A stretch of 64,000 bases of DNA from Sapria himalayana (GCA_029783825.1 JAREIK010002450.1:335001-399000); one strand, 5' to 3'; positions 26,301 to 35,929 are shown, counted from the stretch's first letter. Notes: generated by a model not told the origin, from the sequence alone. Made by a program: numbers and translations.

Positions 26301-29300
26301 AAGAGTCTCTTTGATTTCTTTTAAAAATCATGAACACTTGCAGTTAGTCAAATATTCATATTCAGATTGAACATTAATATACACCAAGAAAAAAACAATG
26401 ACAAAATTTTATATTATTCGTGAAGACAACTTTATTTTCTAGAAAAATAAGATACAAACATTTATTTCAAAGTCAATGTAGAGACAGTTTAAAATGATAA
26501 CAATAGTTATTTATGGGATAGTTTGATTATGATATCTGCTCGAAGAGTTCGAGTATACACTCGCTTCTCTCATTAACCTTTATTTTGACTATCAAAGCAG
26601 TAAGACATATACTTCAATCTAGTATTTCACGAACAAAAGAAAATCAAGATGAATTACTTATTCCTCAATGAGAAAATTCAGAATTGAATTATTACTACAA
26701 CATACATTCAAATAACAAAACAATCATGTGATATCTTCATGAAAACCTTGAAACTATTACAACTTAGTTTTATTTCCTAAAAGCTAGGTGTTATATACTT
26801 ATATGCACTGACTTGACAATAATATTAATATTTTATTTAGATTTTATAAATTTATTTTATGTTGTTGATTGGAGCACCAAACATGTGGGTTACCATGATC
26901 ATTTTTGCTCGGTATATAAGGATGACATGTATTTGTTATTGTTTATTAAGTACTTATTTTATTTTTACAATTCAACTTGTATTAATGATGACGATGATGA
27001 CATATACAATACTTAAATAATTCCTATGTTTCTCACATCTAAATTTATCCTTGTCTTATAGTAGTTTTAACATTCTGAATCATGAATAGAGGTATCAAAC
27101 GGGACATGCCGGGCCGGCCTGGCCTATTTTTTTCAGGCCCGACCGTGCTTTCGTGCCGGGCCAGGCACGGCACGGTTACTTTACCATGTCGTGCCTAGCC
27201 CGGCATGGTTTTGTGGAGTTCTGCCCAACACGAGCCAGCTGCATGATACGCCGGGTTCGGACCGGCCGGGCCTAACTCTAAATTAAAAAACAAAATTAGG
27301 GTTTCGGAGTGCGCCTTCGTGCCAAACCCCTAATTATAAAAAATTAAAGTTTCAGCGCGCCCTAAACCCTAATTTTAAAAAAAAACTAGGATTTGGGCGA
27401 GCCCTAAACCCTAAATTTTAAAAAAGGTAGGGTTTCGGCACCACAGTAACCCTAATTTTAAATAAAATTGGTTTCGACACGTTACCGTGCCGGGCCAGTC
27501 ATGGCACGAGGTCCGGTTGACCTCGGCAAGGCTAGATGTGTCAAACGGGCCGGCCCGGCCAGGCCCGACTCATTTTTTAGAGCACGGCCGTGCTTTCGTG
27601 CCTGGCACGATATATCAAAGCTTGGCCCAACACGGCGCGCCGTGCAGGGCCGGGCCAAACCTGGTGGTAGGGGCCTGGTTTAAAAAATATTTTTTTAAAA
27701 TTTTTAAAGTTTAATTTTTAGTTTAAATAATATATATTATATTATATATAAAATTATAGATAAAGTATAATAAATTAAAATTATAAAATAAAAATTGTTA
27801 AAATTTTATTAAATTAAAAAGTTTAATTTTTTTTATAATTTAAAATAAAATTAATGTATAATTTATAAGAATTAAATTATAAAGTTTAGAATTTTTAAAT
27901 GAAAAATTAAATAAACAAATTAATTAAACAAAAAATTTCATTAAAAAAAATTAAAAAATCAAAAAAAACAAAAGCAAACCAAATGAGAAATGACCAATCA
28001 GGCAATCAGCCAATAAATACCGAATGTCCGAACCAAACAAATTCAAGTTTCAACGTAACATAAAAATAAATCACACAATCAATAAAAAACAAAATATCAA
28101 AATCAAAAAATAATAAATCATCATCAATCGTCAATCGACATATCATGAGCATCATCAGTTACAGCATCAATATCATTATAATATGGATTATCATCATCAG
28201 CAATCAACTCCTCCGCTTTCGCAGTGGATGCGGATGCAGTCACTATCTCAACTCTAACACGATCATGGATGCTAAACCTCGAATCCTTTCAATCCTTCAA
28301 ACAGGCCAAGGCCTCAACAATATCTAGACATAATCTCGATCTTCTATCTAAAATCACGTTCACTACAACAAAAAAAACAGACTCCGATGCTATGCTCGAC
28401 ACCAGATAAGTGAGTAGATCCCGTGTCATCCTAGATAGCACGGGAAAGATGGACTCATATGATTTCTACCACTATAATATATAAAGATTCTTAGGATCAG
28501 AATATGATATGATTGAGCAGTAATCGATATCTAAGTACCGAGAAAACTCGCTCCTATGTGATAGTCCATCCCGATGTTTCCCCCTCGCTAGCTGAATGAA
28601 AAAATCATCTTCGAACAATGTATTCATGTCCGTAATCACAGTCTCACTACTACCACTACCACCACCATACCTAGTATCGTAGTATGTGAATATGTCAGTC
28701 AACTTCTCGTGAATGAACCCTTCAGGTGGGTCTTCCAAGTTCATGTACGAGAAAATGTAAGTCGTGATATTTTCTACCCCTTCCACCTTAACCCTAGGGT
28801 CCGTGCATGCAGCAAGACAATAAATAGATAGAACGATGGACCAGTACTTTAAGTACTTAGTTTCAATCTCTGCAATCATATGGCTAAGTGTCGAGTCAGC
28901 TCGTTAATTCCCAAACATACTACTAATATTGTATATGCACATAAGTGCAATACAAGTCGTGAGCATATAAATCGAAGAACACATGTTCGTCGTATCATAA
29001 AAAATCTTCAGGAATTTCATAATTGAAATTCCTGAAGCCCAGTCAGTGTCGTCGATAATAAGTTTGTCACTCTTACTATTGACATAGTTAGATATCACGT
29101 GTTCGTATCTAATACATGACTCCAACATCAAGTACGTGTAATTCTAGCGATGTCTCGCATCCAATTAGAATTTCTTCTTCTTAAGATTCGCAGACAAATA
29201 TAGACTACCAAACTCTTATTATCTACGAGGAGTGCGAATATATTTTAGTGCATTACATATATCATCTAATGCGGGAGAACACACCTTCATACATGATTAA

Positions 29301-32300
29301 ACAATCAGGTTAATCATGTGACACATGCATCTGACATGAAAAATCTCTCCTAATGTTGCGTCTTTAATATTCCTAACAAACATGTTAATCACTACACTAT
29401 TATTAGATACATGATCGAATGTGACACTAAAAATTTTATTTTGAATATTATATTACCTAAAGATTTTCATCATACACTCAAAAATGGCCGGGTCATCATG
29501 AGAATGAAGAATCTCAGAGAATCCTAAAATATTTTTATTCATAGTCCAGTTAGAATCTACATAATGGCTGGTGAGACATGCATAAGATGATTCATCATGA
29601 CTTGTCCAGATATCGGACGTCACGGACACCACTCCACTATATGTAATAAATTCATTAATTATTTTTTATTATTCTAACTTATACAATTTTAGTATGTCAT
29701 TCCTAGATGTGGACCTAGAAATCCTACGATAAGCAGGCTAAAAATATGTCTGCATGATACGTCTTAACCTAGGATCTTCTAAAAATCTGATCGGAAAACC
29801 TATCAATGTAATAAGTCTGATCATGTCATCCATACCCAACTCGCTGGAGTATACGAACGAAGTAAACTTTGAGACTGAACTAGATCCAGTCTCAAAATAC
29901 AGTGTCAAGTTATGTTTGTCTATGATCTAATGAATCATATTTTTTAGTACATAATTCGGCATGTCTCTTAAGGTTCCCAGTCCCAAACGAACTCTTACAA
30001 GTTTAAATTCACATACAATATTTGTACCGTGTCATTTCTTCTTCCTCACCCCTAATATTTTTTTTATTTTATTATATTGAGATGAGTTCAAACTACAGAA
30101 GTCCTAGTTTTTTGTTTTTTAGAGATTTGGGTTGGACGACTGGAGAAATCAAAGTTTCAGCAGCCTCAAACCTCTGTGTAAGATTTTTATTTTCTAAATT
30201 TAAATATTTCATTAGTAATTGTCATTTTTTAAGATTTTTATTAAACATGACACTTATGTAGAGATTAGATGATAAATTTTAGATTTAACTATTTTAGGAT
30301 TAGAGAGAGAGAGACTAAACTAGAGAAAGACTGAGAAAGAGAGAAAAAAATTTTAAATAAATTACCCGGTAAAACAGTTAGGTTGATCACGTGCACGTTG
30401 CACCACAGTCTAGCTCAAAATTCGAAACCCGAGTTGAGATTCTCGAAAAGCCAAGCCAAATGACGAAATCCTGAGTCCCGAGAGAGAGGAGTAAGATTTT
30501 TCAGAGAGTGAAAATATGAGATTTGAAAGAATAAATATTTATGAAAAACATAAATTTTATAGAGATGTGAAGAGGATTTTATAGATTAAAGAAAATGATT
30601 TTTTTTTTAAATAATTTTTTTTATTTTTTTTAATATTTTAGGGGGCAGAATCATGAGGACCGTCGGATTCTGCCCCCTAGCCGTTGGAGACGAGATCCAA
30701 CTGCTAAAATTTAAATGTTTTTTTTGCCCATAGGGGGAGGGAATCAGGTCGGGTCGGAAGGGACCGCGAGTCGGGTCTGATTGGACCCGACCCGTGGTCT
30801 TTGTGTGCGGGAAGCTAGGTCCGACTCACTGAGTCATAATAGGGTGATCCGTGACCCGTGAGGGTGCGGAAAGCCATGGAGCCCAGGTCTGTGAGTGCGG
30901 GTGCGGATGCTAGTGCGGGACCGGGTGTGACCCCGAACAATGCCGAAAGACCGTGCCGACGGACCGTGCCAAGGGCCACCGAACTGTACCGGGTCAGGCA
31001 CGGAACGAGGCCCGGTTGGCCTAGGCACGGCACGGCACGACACGGGTAGTGCCTTACCCGGGCATGGCACGAGTTCGGGTAATTCACATGCCGGGCCAGC
31101 CCAAGCAAGGCAGAACCGTGCCGTGCCTCGTGCTGAACCAGACTGGACCAGCCCGATCAACACCTCTAGGCACGGCACGATTATGTCATGGTCGAGCACG
31201 GCACGAGCCCGGGCAAGGAAAATTTCCGTGTCGGGCCGGCCCAGGCACGGCCGAATCATGCCGTGCCTCATGCCAGGCCCGGGTTGACATCTCTAATCAT
31301 GAAGCATAACTTATCTAACAATTATATTATAATATTTATTCTAACCTAACAAAAATTCTTTTATTAGATAAAAATCCTAAAGTTATCTTTCATTTCTTTC
31401 AATATTATTTTCAAATTTATAAATTATTTAAATTATTATTCCTAAATATTATAAAAAAACACATTCTAAGATTTTGACGCCATTAATATTAATTGAATTC
31501 TCTCTCATGCTTTCATATAAAAACCATAAACTAAATATTTTATTTTTAATCAACTAATTTTAAAAAAATTACACTCTGATACATCAAATTATTTATCTAA
31601 TTGTTAACCTAAATATTAATTTGTTTTATTAATCATGACAATATTATGTGCGAATAATATACAACACAATGCCGCTTCCTAAAGACGCATTATCAACTCA
31701 TATAAAATTAAAGCAAAAGGATATGAGATTAAAATTGAGCCATAGTGTAATTTAACTAAAATTAAAAATTTACTAATTACCATATTATCATACATATTCT
31801 TAATGATATCAATATAAGAAATAAATATTTCTTTTCTTCTAAAAACAAACAAAATAGATTCTTGAGCAACTTTACAAAATGTTTTCTTTAAATCATAAAA
31901 TAATGAAAAGTACACCTAGTAATGGCCATCATTATTTTAAACAGGGATATCAAGTACAACTAAAATAACACATATCGATAGAAAAGAATTAGCATACATC
32001 CACTAAGTAATTTTATTTGTTCATTAATAAAGATGAGCACGCGAATACATAAAATTATGAATTACAAATAGGGCACACCATAAGCACATACACATGATGA
32101 AAAACATATAATACCAACAATAAAGCCATCAAAGATCCAGGCTCTAAAACAACATAGATAACAATGAAATAGACAGGATTTAGCTACCTTATCAATTTCT
32201 GCATCTCTAGGTAATGTTGAGTGCACTGATCAACAACCTGATTCAACAAGTCTTCCTACAATACTTTTCGTAAACAGGGATATCAAGTACACAAGATAAT

Positions 32301-32406
32301 ATAAACATGTGAAAAAGTTGGAATATCATACATCATATGGTTGAAGATGACCCATCCCAGAACTTGATAATTCTTTCACTAGATCATACCCTTTTCTAGC
32401 ATACAT
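930..32406 (-). CDS. GINS complex subunit PSF1, complete, six coding exons
   Basis: PSF1, SLD5, PSF2 and PSF3 form GINS, which joins CDC45 and MCM2-7 as the replicative CMG helicase in the nucleus. The coding exons are 32406-32332, 32255-32188, 17805-17692, 17582-17411, 1201-1052 and 956-930. They total 606 nt including the stop and give 201 residues, the usual PSF1 size. Recognisable segments, in order: N-terminus MYARKGYDLVKEL; the helical A-domain block RNADHYGAL..HHLSLIRIKRCLMAYLYNR (about residues 61-89); LAWKVVLELLELP..I; then the small C-terminal B domain PPKDPYVKVRVL...MHFLKRTDAEQYIARGLMEEL. All introns have GT/AG ends. Split codons rejoin correctly: AG|G gives Arg and TT|A gives Leu. 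Introns are 76, 14382, 109, 16209 and 95 bp. No stop or frameshift is visible in the joined frame. Assignment rests on family knowledge, not a search. Confidence 0.93.
1052..1201 (-). CDS. PSF1 exon 5 (C-terminal B domain)
   Basis: Fifty codons, from DVVPPKDPYVKVRVL to the ..EQYIAR end. The acceptor is TGTGTTAG (AG at 1203-1202) and the donor is GTGAGT starting at 1051. The P-P-K-x-x-Y-x-x-V-R pattern and H-F-L-x-R-x-x-x-E-x-x-I are the PSF1 B-domain hallmarks. Confidence 0.93.
2590..3135. repeat. TA/GTAT microsatellite block
   Basis: Dense TATATA, CATATATGTATA and GTGTGTGTG runs with a short poly-A segment. The small open frames here are low-complexity artefacts. Confidence 0.85.
3150..3580. 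repeat. Degenerate ~33-bp minisatellite with palindromic units (GAGCTA..TAGCTC)
   Basis: About a dozen diverged units of the type GAGCTACGATGGTAGCTCGT followed by TTCC(A)GGAAC. GAGCTA/TAGCTC and TTCC/GGAA are inverted, so single strands could form serial hairpins. Units at about 3350-3440 are most alike; edges decay on both sides. Confidence 0.8.
4780..5400 (-). repeat. Duplicated copia RNase H tail, spacing ~370 bp
   Basis: Two diverged direct copies (about 4780-4990 and 5150-5370) share CTATCTGAATATATGTT-like and CAAATTGGxTxxTCC-like segments. Both read, on the minus strand, as the family's TYxQTxEQLAD-type RNase H tail. This is a tandem duplication within the decayed element. Confidence 0.5.
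7003..7910. mobile_element. Old, CpG-depleted hAT element inside the copia relic
   Basis: The right end reads ..AATTGACACATCTA (ending 7910), the inverse of the TAGAGGTGTCAA terminus of the young hATs here. The left end is a diverged TTTGATGTCAAAAAGG. The interior is rich in CATGCC/GGCATG, the decayed form of the CGTGCC repeats. No clear target duplication was found. Confidence 0.6.
9047..9185. repeat. Short dispersed repeat (partner at about 43505-43635)
   Basis: Shared pieces include ATTGGATTACATCCAATGG (itself palindromic) versus TAATGGATGTAATCCATCA, then TTGGCCGA(A/C)A, GATAGACAT-like and TCAATCATTTTA. A third partial match lies near 19640-19700. Family unknown. Confidence 0.45.
9666..14122 (+). 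mobile_element. CACTA (En/Spm) element with 3-bp TSD ATA, 4457 bp
   Basis: The terminal inverted repeats are CACTACTAAAATT (9666-9678) and AATTTTAGTAGTG (14110-14122), exact inverses. They are flanked by ATA at 9663-9665 and 14123-14125, the 3-bp duplication expected of CACTA. Both ends carry many ACCGACCAAA / TTTGGTCGGTAA subterminal repeats. The interior has a long AT-rich repeat array, and short reading fragments (12713-12922, about 13310-13480) that I cannot match to a transposase, so it is probably non-autonomous. It lies in PSF1 intron 4, on the strand opposite to the gene. The strand is set by analogy with the relative at 60590-62709. Confidence 0.93.
10570..12515. repeat. AT-rich long tandem repeat array inside the CACTA
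   Basis: TAACTATATATAAATATTTA-type sequence. A higher-order unit of a few hundred bp, containing TTTATAAC..TGTATAxxTTTATGTATAA, recurs near 11310, 11670 and 12301. The same organisation appears in the inverted relative at about 60630-61700. The repetitive Asn/Tyr open frame here is an artefact. Confidence 0.75.
15401..15909. mobile_element. Old hAT element with degenerate 8-bp TSD
   Basis: Ends are TAGAGGCATCAACTGAGTTG (from 15401) and ..TTTGACACCACTA (to 15909). The flanks TTTTGACA and ATTTAGCA agree at 5 of 8 positions. The interior is CATGAC/GCATGG-rich, a CpG-depleted version of the young family. It lies in PSF1 intron 4. Confidence 0.7.
17411..17582 (-). CDS. PSF1 exon 4
   Basis: Starts with A completing Leu (TT|A), then YNRADIIRTLAWK...; ends at GIDLIV. 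The acceptor TTTTTTAG precedes 17582 and the donor GTAACT follows 17411. It is 172 nt: 1 nt plus 57 codons. Confidence 0.93.
17692..17805 (-). CDS. PSF1 exon 3
   Basis: Starts with G completing Arg (AG|G), then KMQDENVDLKETRNADHYGA..; ends inside the Leu codon of AYLYNR. The acceptor is CTTCATAG and the donor GTATGT starts at 17691. It is 114 nt: 1 + 37 codons + 2. This start was preferred over upstream AGs because it joins exactly to exon 2. Intron 3 is 109 bp. Confidence 0.92.
18765..18900 (+). mobile_element. Putative tRNA-derived SINE
   Basis: TAGTCCAACTGGTGAGG resembles a polymerase III A box. GAGCTCGATCC, about 45 bp later, resembles a B box (consensus GGTTCGATCC). It stands out as GC-richer than its surroundings. 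I found no clear target duplication or 3' tail boundary. Confidence 0.45.
19416..19625. mobile_element. Left-end fragment of an old hAT
   Basis: GTGTTAAGTAGGTTGGG resembles the hAT terminus TAGAGGTGTCAA..GG, followed by GGCACAACAC and CATGGCAC-rich sequence. No right end is recognisable. Confidence 0.45.
19693..20221. repeat. Tandem direct duplication of 251 bp, apparently identical
   Basis: 19693-19943 is repeated at 19971-20221, period 278 with a 27-bp spacer. I saw no mismatch on reading through. Both copies run from ATAATGGAGAAAGATCC to GTGATTACTCCAAA. It is either a recent duplication or an assembly artefact. Confidence 0.9.
21690..22664. mobile_element. Non-autonomous GC-rich hAT, 975 bp, perfect 8-bp TSD
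   Basis: Ends TAGAGGTGTCAAACGGGCC.. and ..GGCCCGTTTGACACCTCTA are inverted repeats. They are flanked by GTATTTAG at 21682-21689 and 22665-22672. There is no transposase. Most of the interior is a 21-bp tandem array. All long open frames here (for example repeats of VPCLARA or TARLVLG) are array artefacts. It was inserted into an older hAT transposase relic. Confidence 0.95.
21821..22408. repeat. 21-bp minisatellite, about 28 units
   Basis: The unit is GCCGTGCCGTGCCTAGCACGA with TGG/TAG variants. Variant blocks are clustered: TGGCACGA units lie before about 22070 and TAGCACGA units mostly after, suggesting stepwise amplification. CGTGC/GCACG makes each unit partly self-complementary. Confidence 0.95.
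22673..23710. other. Relic tail then AT-rich intron sequence
   Basis: The first ~160 bp are the tail of the hAT transposase relic. The rest is AT-rich, with an imperfect inverted repeat around CATGATC at about 23350-23420. No gene is seen. Confidence 0.5.
23715..23860. mobile_element. Old hAT-like fragment
   Basis: A GC-richer island with AACCGGGCATGATAG, CTAGCACGACATGGCCC and CCAGCATGACC resembles the decayed interiors of the hATs here. The ends cannot be placed. Confidence 0.4.
23930..23997. repeat. Three ~21-bp tandem units
   Basis: Three diverged units of CTAGTGGTCCTTTCCAATC. An open frame on the minus strand reads through them (SGLERTTSRLERTTSG), but I find no further support for a gene. 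Confidence 0.6.
25050..25379. mobile_element. Old hAT remnant
   Basis: The right end ..CCAATTAACATCTCTA (to 25379) matches the inverse of TAGAGATGTTAA, the terminus of the element at 35938. The possible left end TAGTTATGTTGACATGG lies near 25050. The interior is rich in CATGGC/GCATG. No matching target duplication was found. Confidence 0.5.
26080..26650. repeat. Dispersed repeat (partner at about 41650-42230)
   Basis: GTTCCAGCATATACTCCTAT, TGATCCATATATTAATTTCA and, later, CTAGTATTTCACGAAC have close counterparts in the same order in the partner. Part of it (about 26400-26510, TTTTCTAGAAAAATAA..GAGAC) also matches about 16430-16620. Element type unknown. Confidence 0.55.
27291..27480. repeat. 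~58-bp tandem repeat with telomere-like CCCTAAACCCTAA
   Basis: About four diverged units of AATTTTAAAAAA + (T)AGGxTTxGGxGxGCCCTAAACCC inside the outer hAT. The motif equals the plant telomere unit but the array is interstitial and short. Confidence 0.65.
27533..31168 (-). mobile_element. Inner hAT carrying a transposase pseudogene, 3636 bp
   Basis: Left end TAGATGTGTCAAACGGGCC and right end ..GATCAACACCTCTA are flanked by GGCAAGGC (27525-27532) and GGCACGGC (31169-31176), 7 of 8 identical. The flanks belong to the GC-rich outer hAT, so this is an insertion into it. It is the same family as 35938-40704. Confidence 0.85.
28124..30035 (-). pseudogene. hAT transposase pseudogene (zf-BED / RNase H-like / hAT C)
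   Basis: Collinear with the pseudogene at 37451-39362; both span 1912 bp from ATG to stop. The N-terminal BED-type finger is near 30035-29960. The core has YVNSKSDKLIIDDTDWASGI and YLKYWSIV..IYCLAACTDPR. The end has an acidic tail closing in AHDMSIDD. Frameshifts and stops split it into several frames, so it cannot make a full transposase. Strand opposite to the window, same as PSF1. Confidence 0.85.
32188..32255 (-). CDS. PSF1 exon 2
   Basis: Encodes EDLLNQVVDQCTQHYLEMQK plus LI and the AG of a split Arg codon. The acceptor TACAATGTAG-type sequence precedes 32255 and the donor GTAGCT follows 32188. It is 68 nt. Confidence 0.92.
32332..32406 (-). CDS. PSF1 exon 1 (start codon)
   Basis: ATG at 32406-32404 opens MYARKGYDLVKELSSSGMGH, then LQPYD. 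Met-Tyr-x-Arg-Lys is the conserved plant PSF1 N-terminus, which fixes the start. The donor GTATGA follows 32332. Intron 1 is only 76 bp. Confidence 0.92.
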
Positions 32407-32426
32407 CCTAGAAAAAGTAAGGAAAA
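32407..32426 (-). promoter_or_regulatory. Probable 5' UTR intron acceptor, one base before the PSF1 ATG
   Basis: On the minus strand TTTTCCTTACTTTTTCTAG|G precedes ATG: a pyrimidine tract and AG ending one base from the start codon. This suggests a leader exon further upstream (higher coordinates) and a 5' UTR intron. Confidence 0.6.
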
Positions 32427-34700
32427 TGTTAACATTTAGAGAGAGAGTATTGCAATGCAAAAGGAATCTATTTCAACTTAATTCAATTGTTTCAATAACT
32501 CAATGTTATTTCTTAGTGATGAGATCTATGTGTCAGCTTATCATTAGAACTGACTTAGGATTGTGACCAATCAGACCTATCAAGTTATTAATATTATTGA
32601 CAAATATTGGAGGTACAGAATTTAACTTGTATTTGTGTTGAATGAAAGTGGTTCTGGTTTGATTATATTACTCATTAAACATAATATGCTAATTATACTT
32701 TATTAAAATAAATACATCAAAAAAGATAAGCATTAGAATATATTTAGTATTATAATAACAAGCATTGAATAAAGGCATACAAATATAAAAAATAAAAAAT
32801 GATAAAAATGCCCCCTCATACTTTGAGCACTACATTACACAAATTGAATGCAACCAATGTAAAAAAATAAATAAATAATAAAATATATTAATTTCAATAT
32901 CCTATCAAGTTGGTATATAGATATTTCATATGCTGAGTTTAAAAGAGAACAGATAAATTTACATTGAAAATCTTCGTATATAGATATTACGTATCCTTAA
33001 TCATTATTGCTACCTATTTATAGAAGAATAGGAAACTTAATAGTGTGTGAGAGATTGTGTATTTTCTCTACATGGCATCATTGCATTCTTTAAAAGTAGG
33101 GTCCCTACCACAAGAGTAACCCACTATCCACAACCACAATGCATCGCCTACACATTGCCCATGCATTTCCATACACCAATGAGAGGGTGATCCCCATACC
33201 ATTAGGGGGGTGGAATTACATCACCTACACATCTTTTTTATTTTTTCAGAAAATAAATAAAAACATTTTTCAACCTAAAATTCAATTTTTTTTTTGTTAT
33301 TTTTATTAGAAAAATTAAGTTGTCAGAGAAAAATAGAATTTGAGAAATAATTTAAGATTAATAAATTACTTTTTATCAATGTAAAAATAAGCAAACCCTA
33401 TTTTACAAAAAATATTCCAAATTTTTTAAAATTTTCTTTAAAAAAAAAATAAAAAATTTAATTAGAAATTTCTAGCATGCCAGACCATTTTGGACACCCC
33501 TCAATTATCATACTTAAAGGGATGACTTTATCAAAGCATATTATCAGATGTCAAGTCAAATGCCAAGGCAAGCCTAAGGAAGCACATGTGCTCAGGTGTG
33601 CCATATAAAACTATGATTAGACCTACATTCTAAGATTCAAACATTCTGTTGTTCTGAGTTTGTTGAAATTGGAACCCCTTAGGGTTCTATTTGACAGTCA
33701 TGAAAAAATAGAAGATGAGAGAGAGAGAAAAAGAATAAAAAATATTTTTTATCAACTTTAAAAACAAAAAATAGGCATATATATACTATAATTGAAGCGA
33801 CTAATACATCATGTTCTCTCATAAATTGTAACCAAAATAAATAAAAAATAAAACTACAAACCACATTAATCATCAAAATCTCATTGAAGTTGGTAAGTAC
33901 ATGTCATAAAGATTTAATTTGAAAAAAATAAAAAATACAATCCTCTAACTATCTTCATAAGGATGTCTAAAATTTATTTGCTGATATGTAAGTAAGCAGT
34001 GTGATGAAAACATCTTTTTTTTTCATGGATACAAGCAACTAAATCATTTGACGGACACTCAACATTGACTTTTGAAGCCAAAGATCTCAAAGAGTTTATG
34101 AGTGGAAACCCACATTATGTAACAAATCAAGATTTTAAAAAAATAGACATTTTTTGTGATCTTTTATTATTATTTTTTTTTTTTGGATCAACCAAACATT
34201 ACTATTAGGTTGAGCAAACTTCTCCACCCCCTTCCTTTTTTTAGTTTTTCATTTTTTTTTTTGAGTTTATAAAAGATGTGTCCTATTTTTTATAGATATC
34301 AATTTAAAGAAGAAAACATTTTGCTCTTGTTCCAAAATAACCCACAACTCAGATTAGGCGTCCATTCAGGTGGACGCCACAGTGGGAGAGTGAAACCCCC
34401 CATCATCCCTTAAAAATTCCCAATTATCTTCCATCCTCTTTCTACCTCCAATTATCATCAGCTTATAAACCCTAAATTGGGTATCAAAATAAATTGCCCA
34501 AGTCACCAAAATCTCAAACCTAATCTTAAATTAAAATTCCAAAATTAGATAGTCGAAATAAAAATCGCAAAACCCTCCATTACACCCCTTTTATTGGGAA
34601 ACGCTAACCTGAATACATTTTTCAGATTTGATTCCAATATATCCCAATACTAAACATATTAAAGAAAAGAAAACTCTAATTCACAAAACCCTAATCTAGA
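32427..34700 (-). promoter_or_regulatory. PSF1 upstream region: probable leader intron and promoter
   Basis: Mostly AT-rich without coding signal. At 34357-34378 there is an 8-bp perfect inverted repeat, GGCGTCCA-ttcagg-TGGACGCC, in a GC-richer patch. AAACCCTAA (telo-box type) elements occur near 34467 and 34686. Telo-boxes are known in promoters of plant replication and translation genes. The exact transcription start cannot be placed. Confidence 0.4.
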
Positions 34701-35929
34701 ACAAAATTTCATCTCGAGTATTTGATTATCCCCCCAAATATACCCATTTCACCCTCTCGTTCTTGAAAAAATGGATACCTTAAAATTCAGATCAGAATTT
34801 CCTAACTAATACGTGATGTTATTTCAAAATCCACTAAGCCTACTCACATTCCTATTTCCAAATTTTGAATATAGAATTCCAAAAATTGACTCTAGCTGAA
34901 AAATCATCTGCTATTATGAATTCATGTATTAAAATTTGTATATAACTTTGAGTCCTAACTACATATATTTTCTAGTTTTAAATTTTTAGAATTTGAGTTT
35001 AGGTCGAAACCATGGAAAAAAATATAATTTTGACCACATACTTTTCCGTAAGATTATCATTATTATCTACTCATTCAATTGGTATTCTCAAACATTTGAT
35101 ATTTAATAGTGATATGACTCAAAAAAAAAAACTTTATGTTATTACTTTTATTGATAATCGCATATAATATATATGAATATTTATTTTCTGTGTTAGATCA
35201 CAAATATTTTTTATTTTTTTAAATATTTCATAAAATGATACAAATCATACCAAGTGCATAATACTCATACTTAGCATGAGACCTAGGAGAAATTAATATC
35301 TTGACAACCTTACCTCTAAAAATTAAAGAACTTATGACCAATGTGTCTTTAACCTAAAATTCTTAAACCTGAAACCTACCCTTTGGACGAAAACATTTGT
35401 CATCATAACAAGACATGACATCCAATACATACATGCAACACAATAACTTCACAAGTGATCACACATCCAAATATTATTCTTATTTAAATACTTTTAATTT
35501 CAAAATTCTAATAAAATCCAATATATTAATAGTTGGATAATCATATAATAAGAAATAATAAAAATAATAAAAAAATTATTTTAATATAAATACTAAAATA
35601 ATAATAATAATAATGGATTAAAATACTTGTTGGATAGATTCAATACTTAACGTATGAATCATGAGATTATGTATCGAACTATTTATGCCAGCACACCATC
35701 ATAAAATGGAGTGACAAATAAAAAATATACATTCAATTTTAATACTTATGTTTTTTTTAACAAGAGCCATTTTTTAGTGAACCTAAAAAGAGTAAGAACT
35801 CAAAAGATATATTTGAGCATATTATTCTTTCTTACTCCTTAGTAATTCCACTCAAACCTCCAACTATGATAGAAAGTCAATCATCCATTACATTTTAACT
35901 TGTTGATCCACATTAATATGATACTCCTA
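34701..35929. other. AT-rich intergenic sequence
   Basis: No gene or clear element is recognised. It ends at the target site of the next hAT. Confidence 0.5.

Larger units (their letters stand above)
27087..31295. mobile_element. Outer hAT of a nested pair, perfect 8-bp TSD
   Basis: Left end TAGAGGTATCAAACGGG and right end GGGTTGACATCTCTA are flanked by ATCATGAA at 27079-27086 and 31296-31303. Removing the inner element leaves a ~570-bp GC-rich non-autonomous hAT: 27087-27532 plus 31169-31295. Confidence 0.9.
17806..32187 (-). other. PSF1 intron 2, 14.4 kb, transposon-filled
   Basis: The donor is GTAGCT (from 32187) and the acceptor is CATAG (ending 17806). It contains the SINE-like sequence, a tandem duplication, a hAT-in-hAT site, a nested hAT pair and several hAT remnants, listed separately. 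The rest (about 17810-18760, 20222-20940, 22830-23710, 24000-25080, 25380-26080 and 31304-32187) is AT-rich, with no gene I can support. Confidence 0.85.

Noticed and set aside
27301..27480. Telomere or interstitial telomeric site
   Set aside because: Only a few CCCTAAA motifs in ~58-bp units inside a transposon, not a (TTTAGGG)n array.
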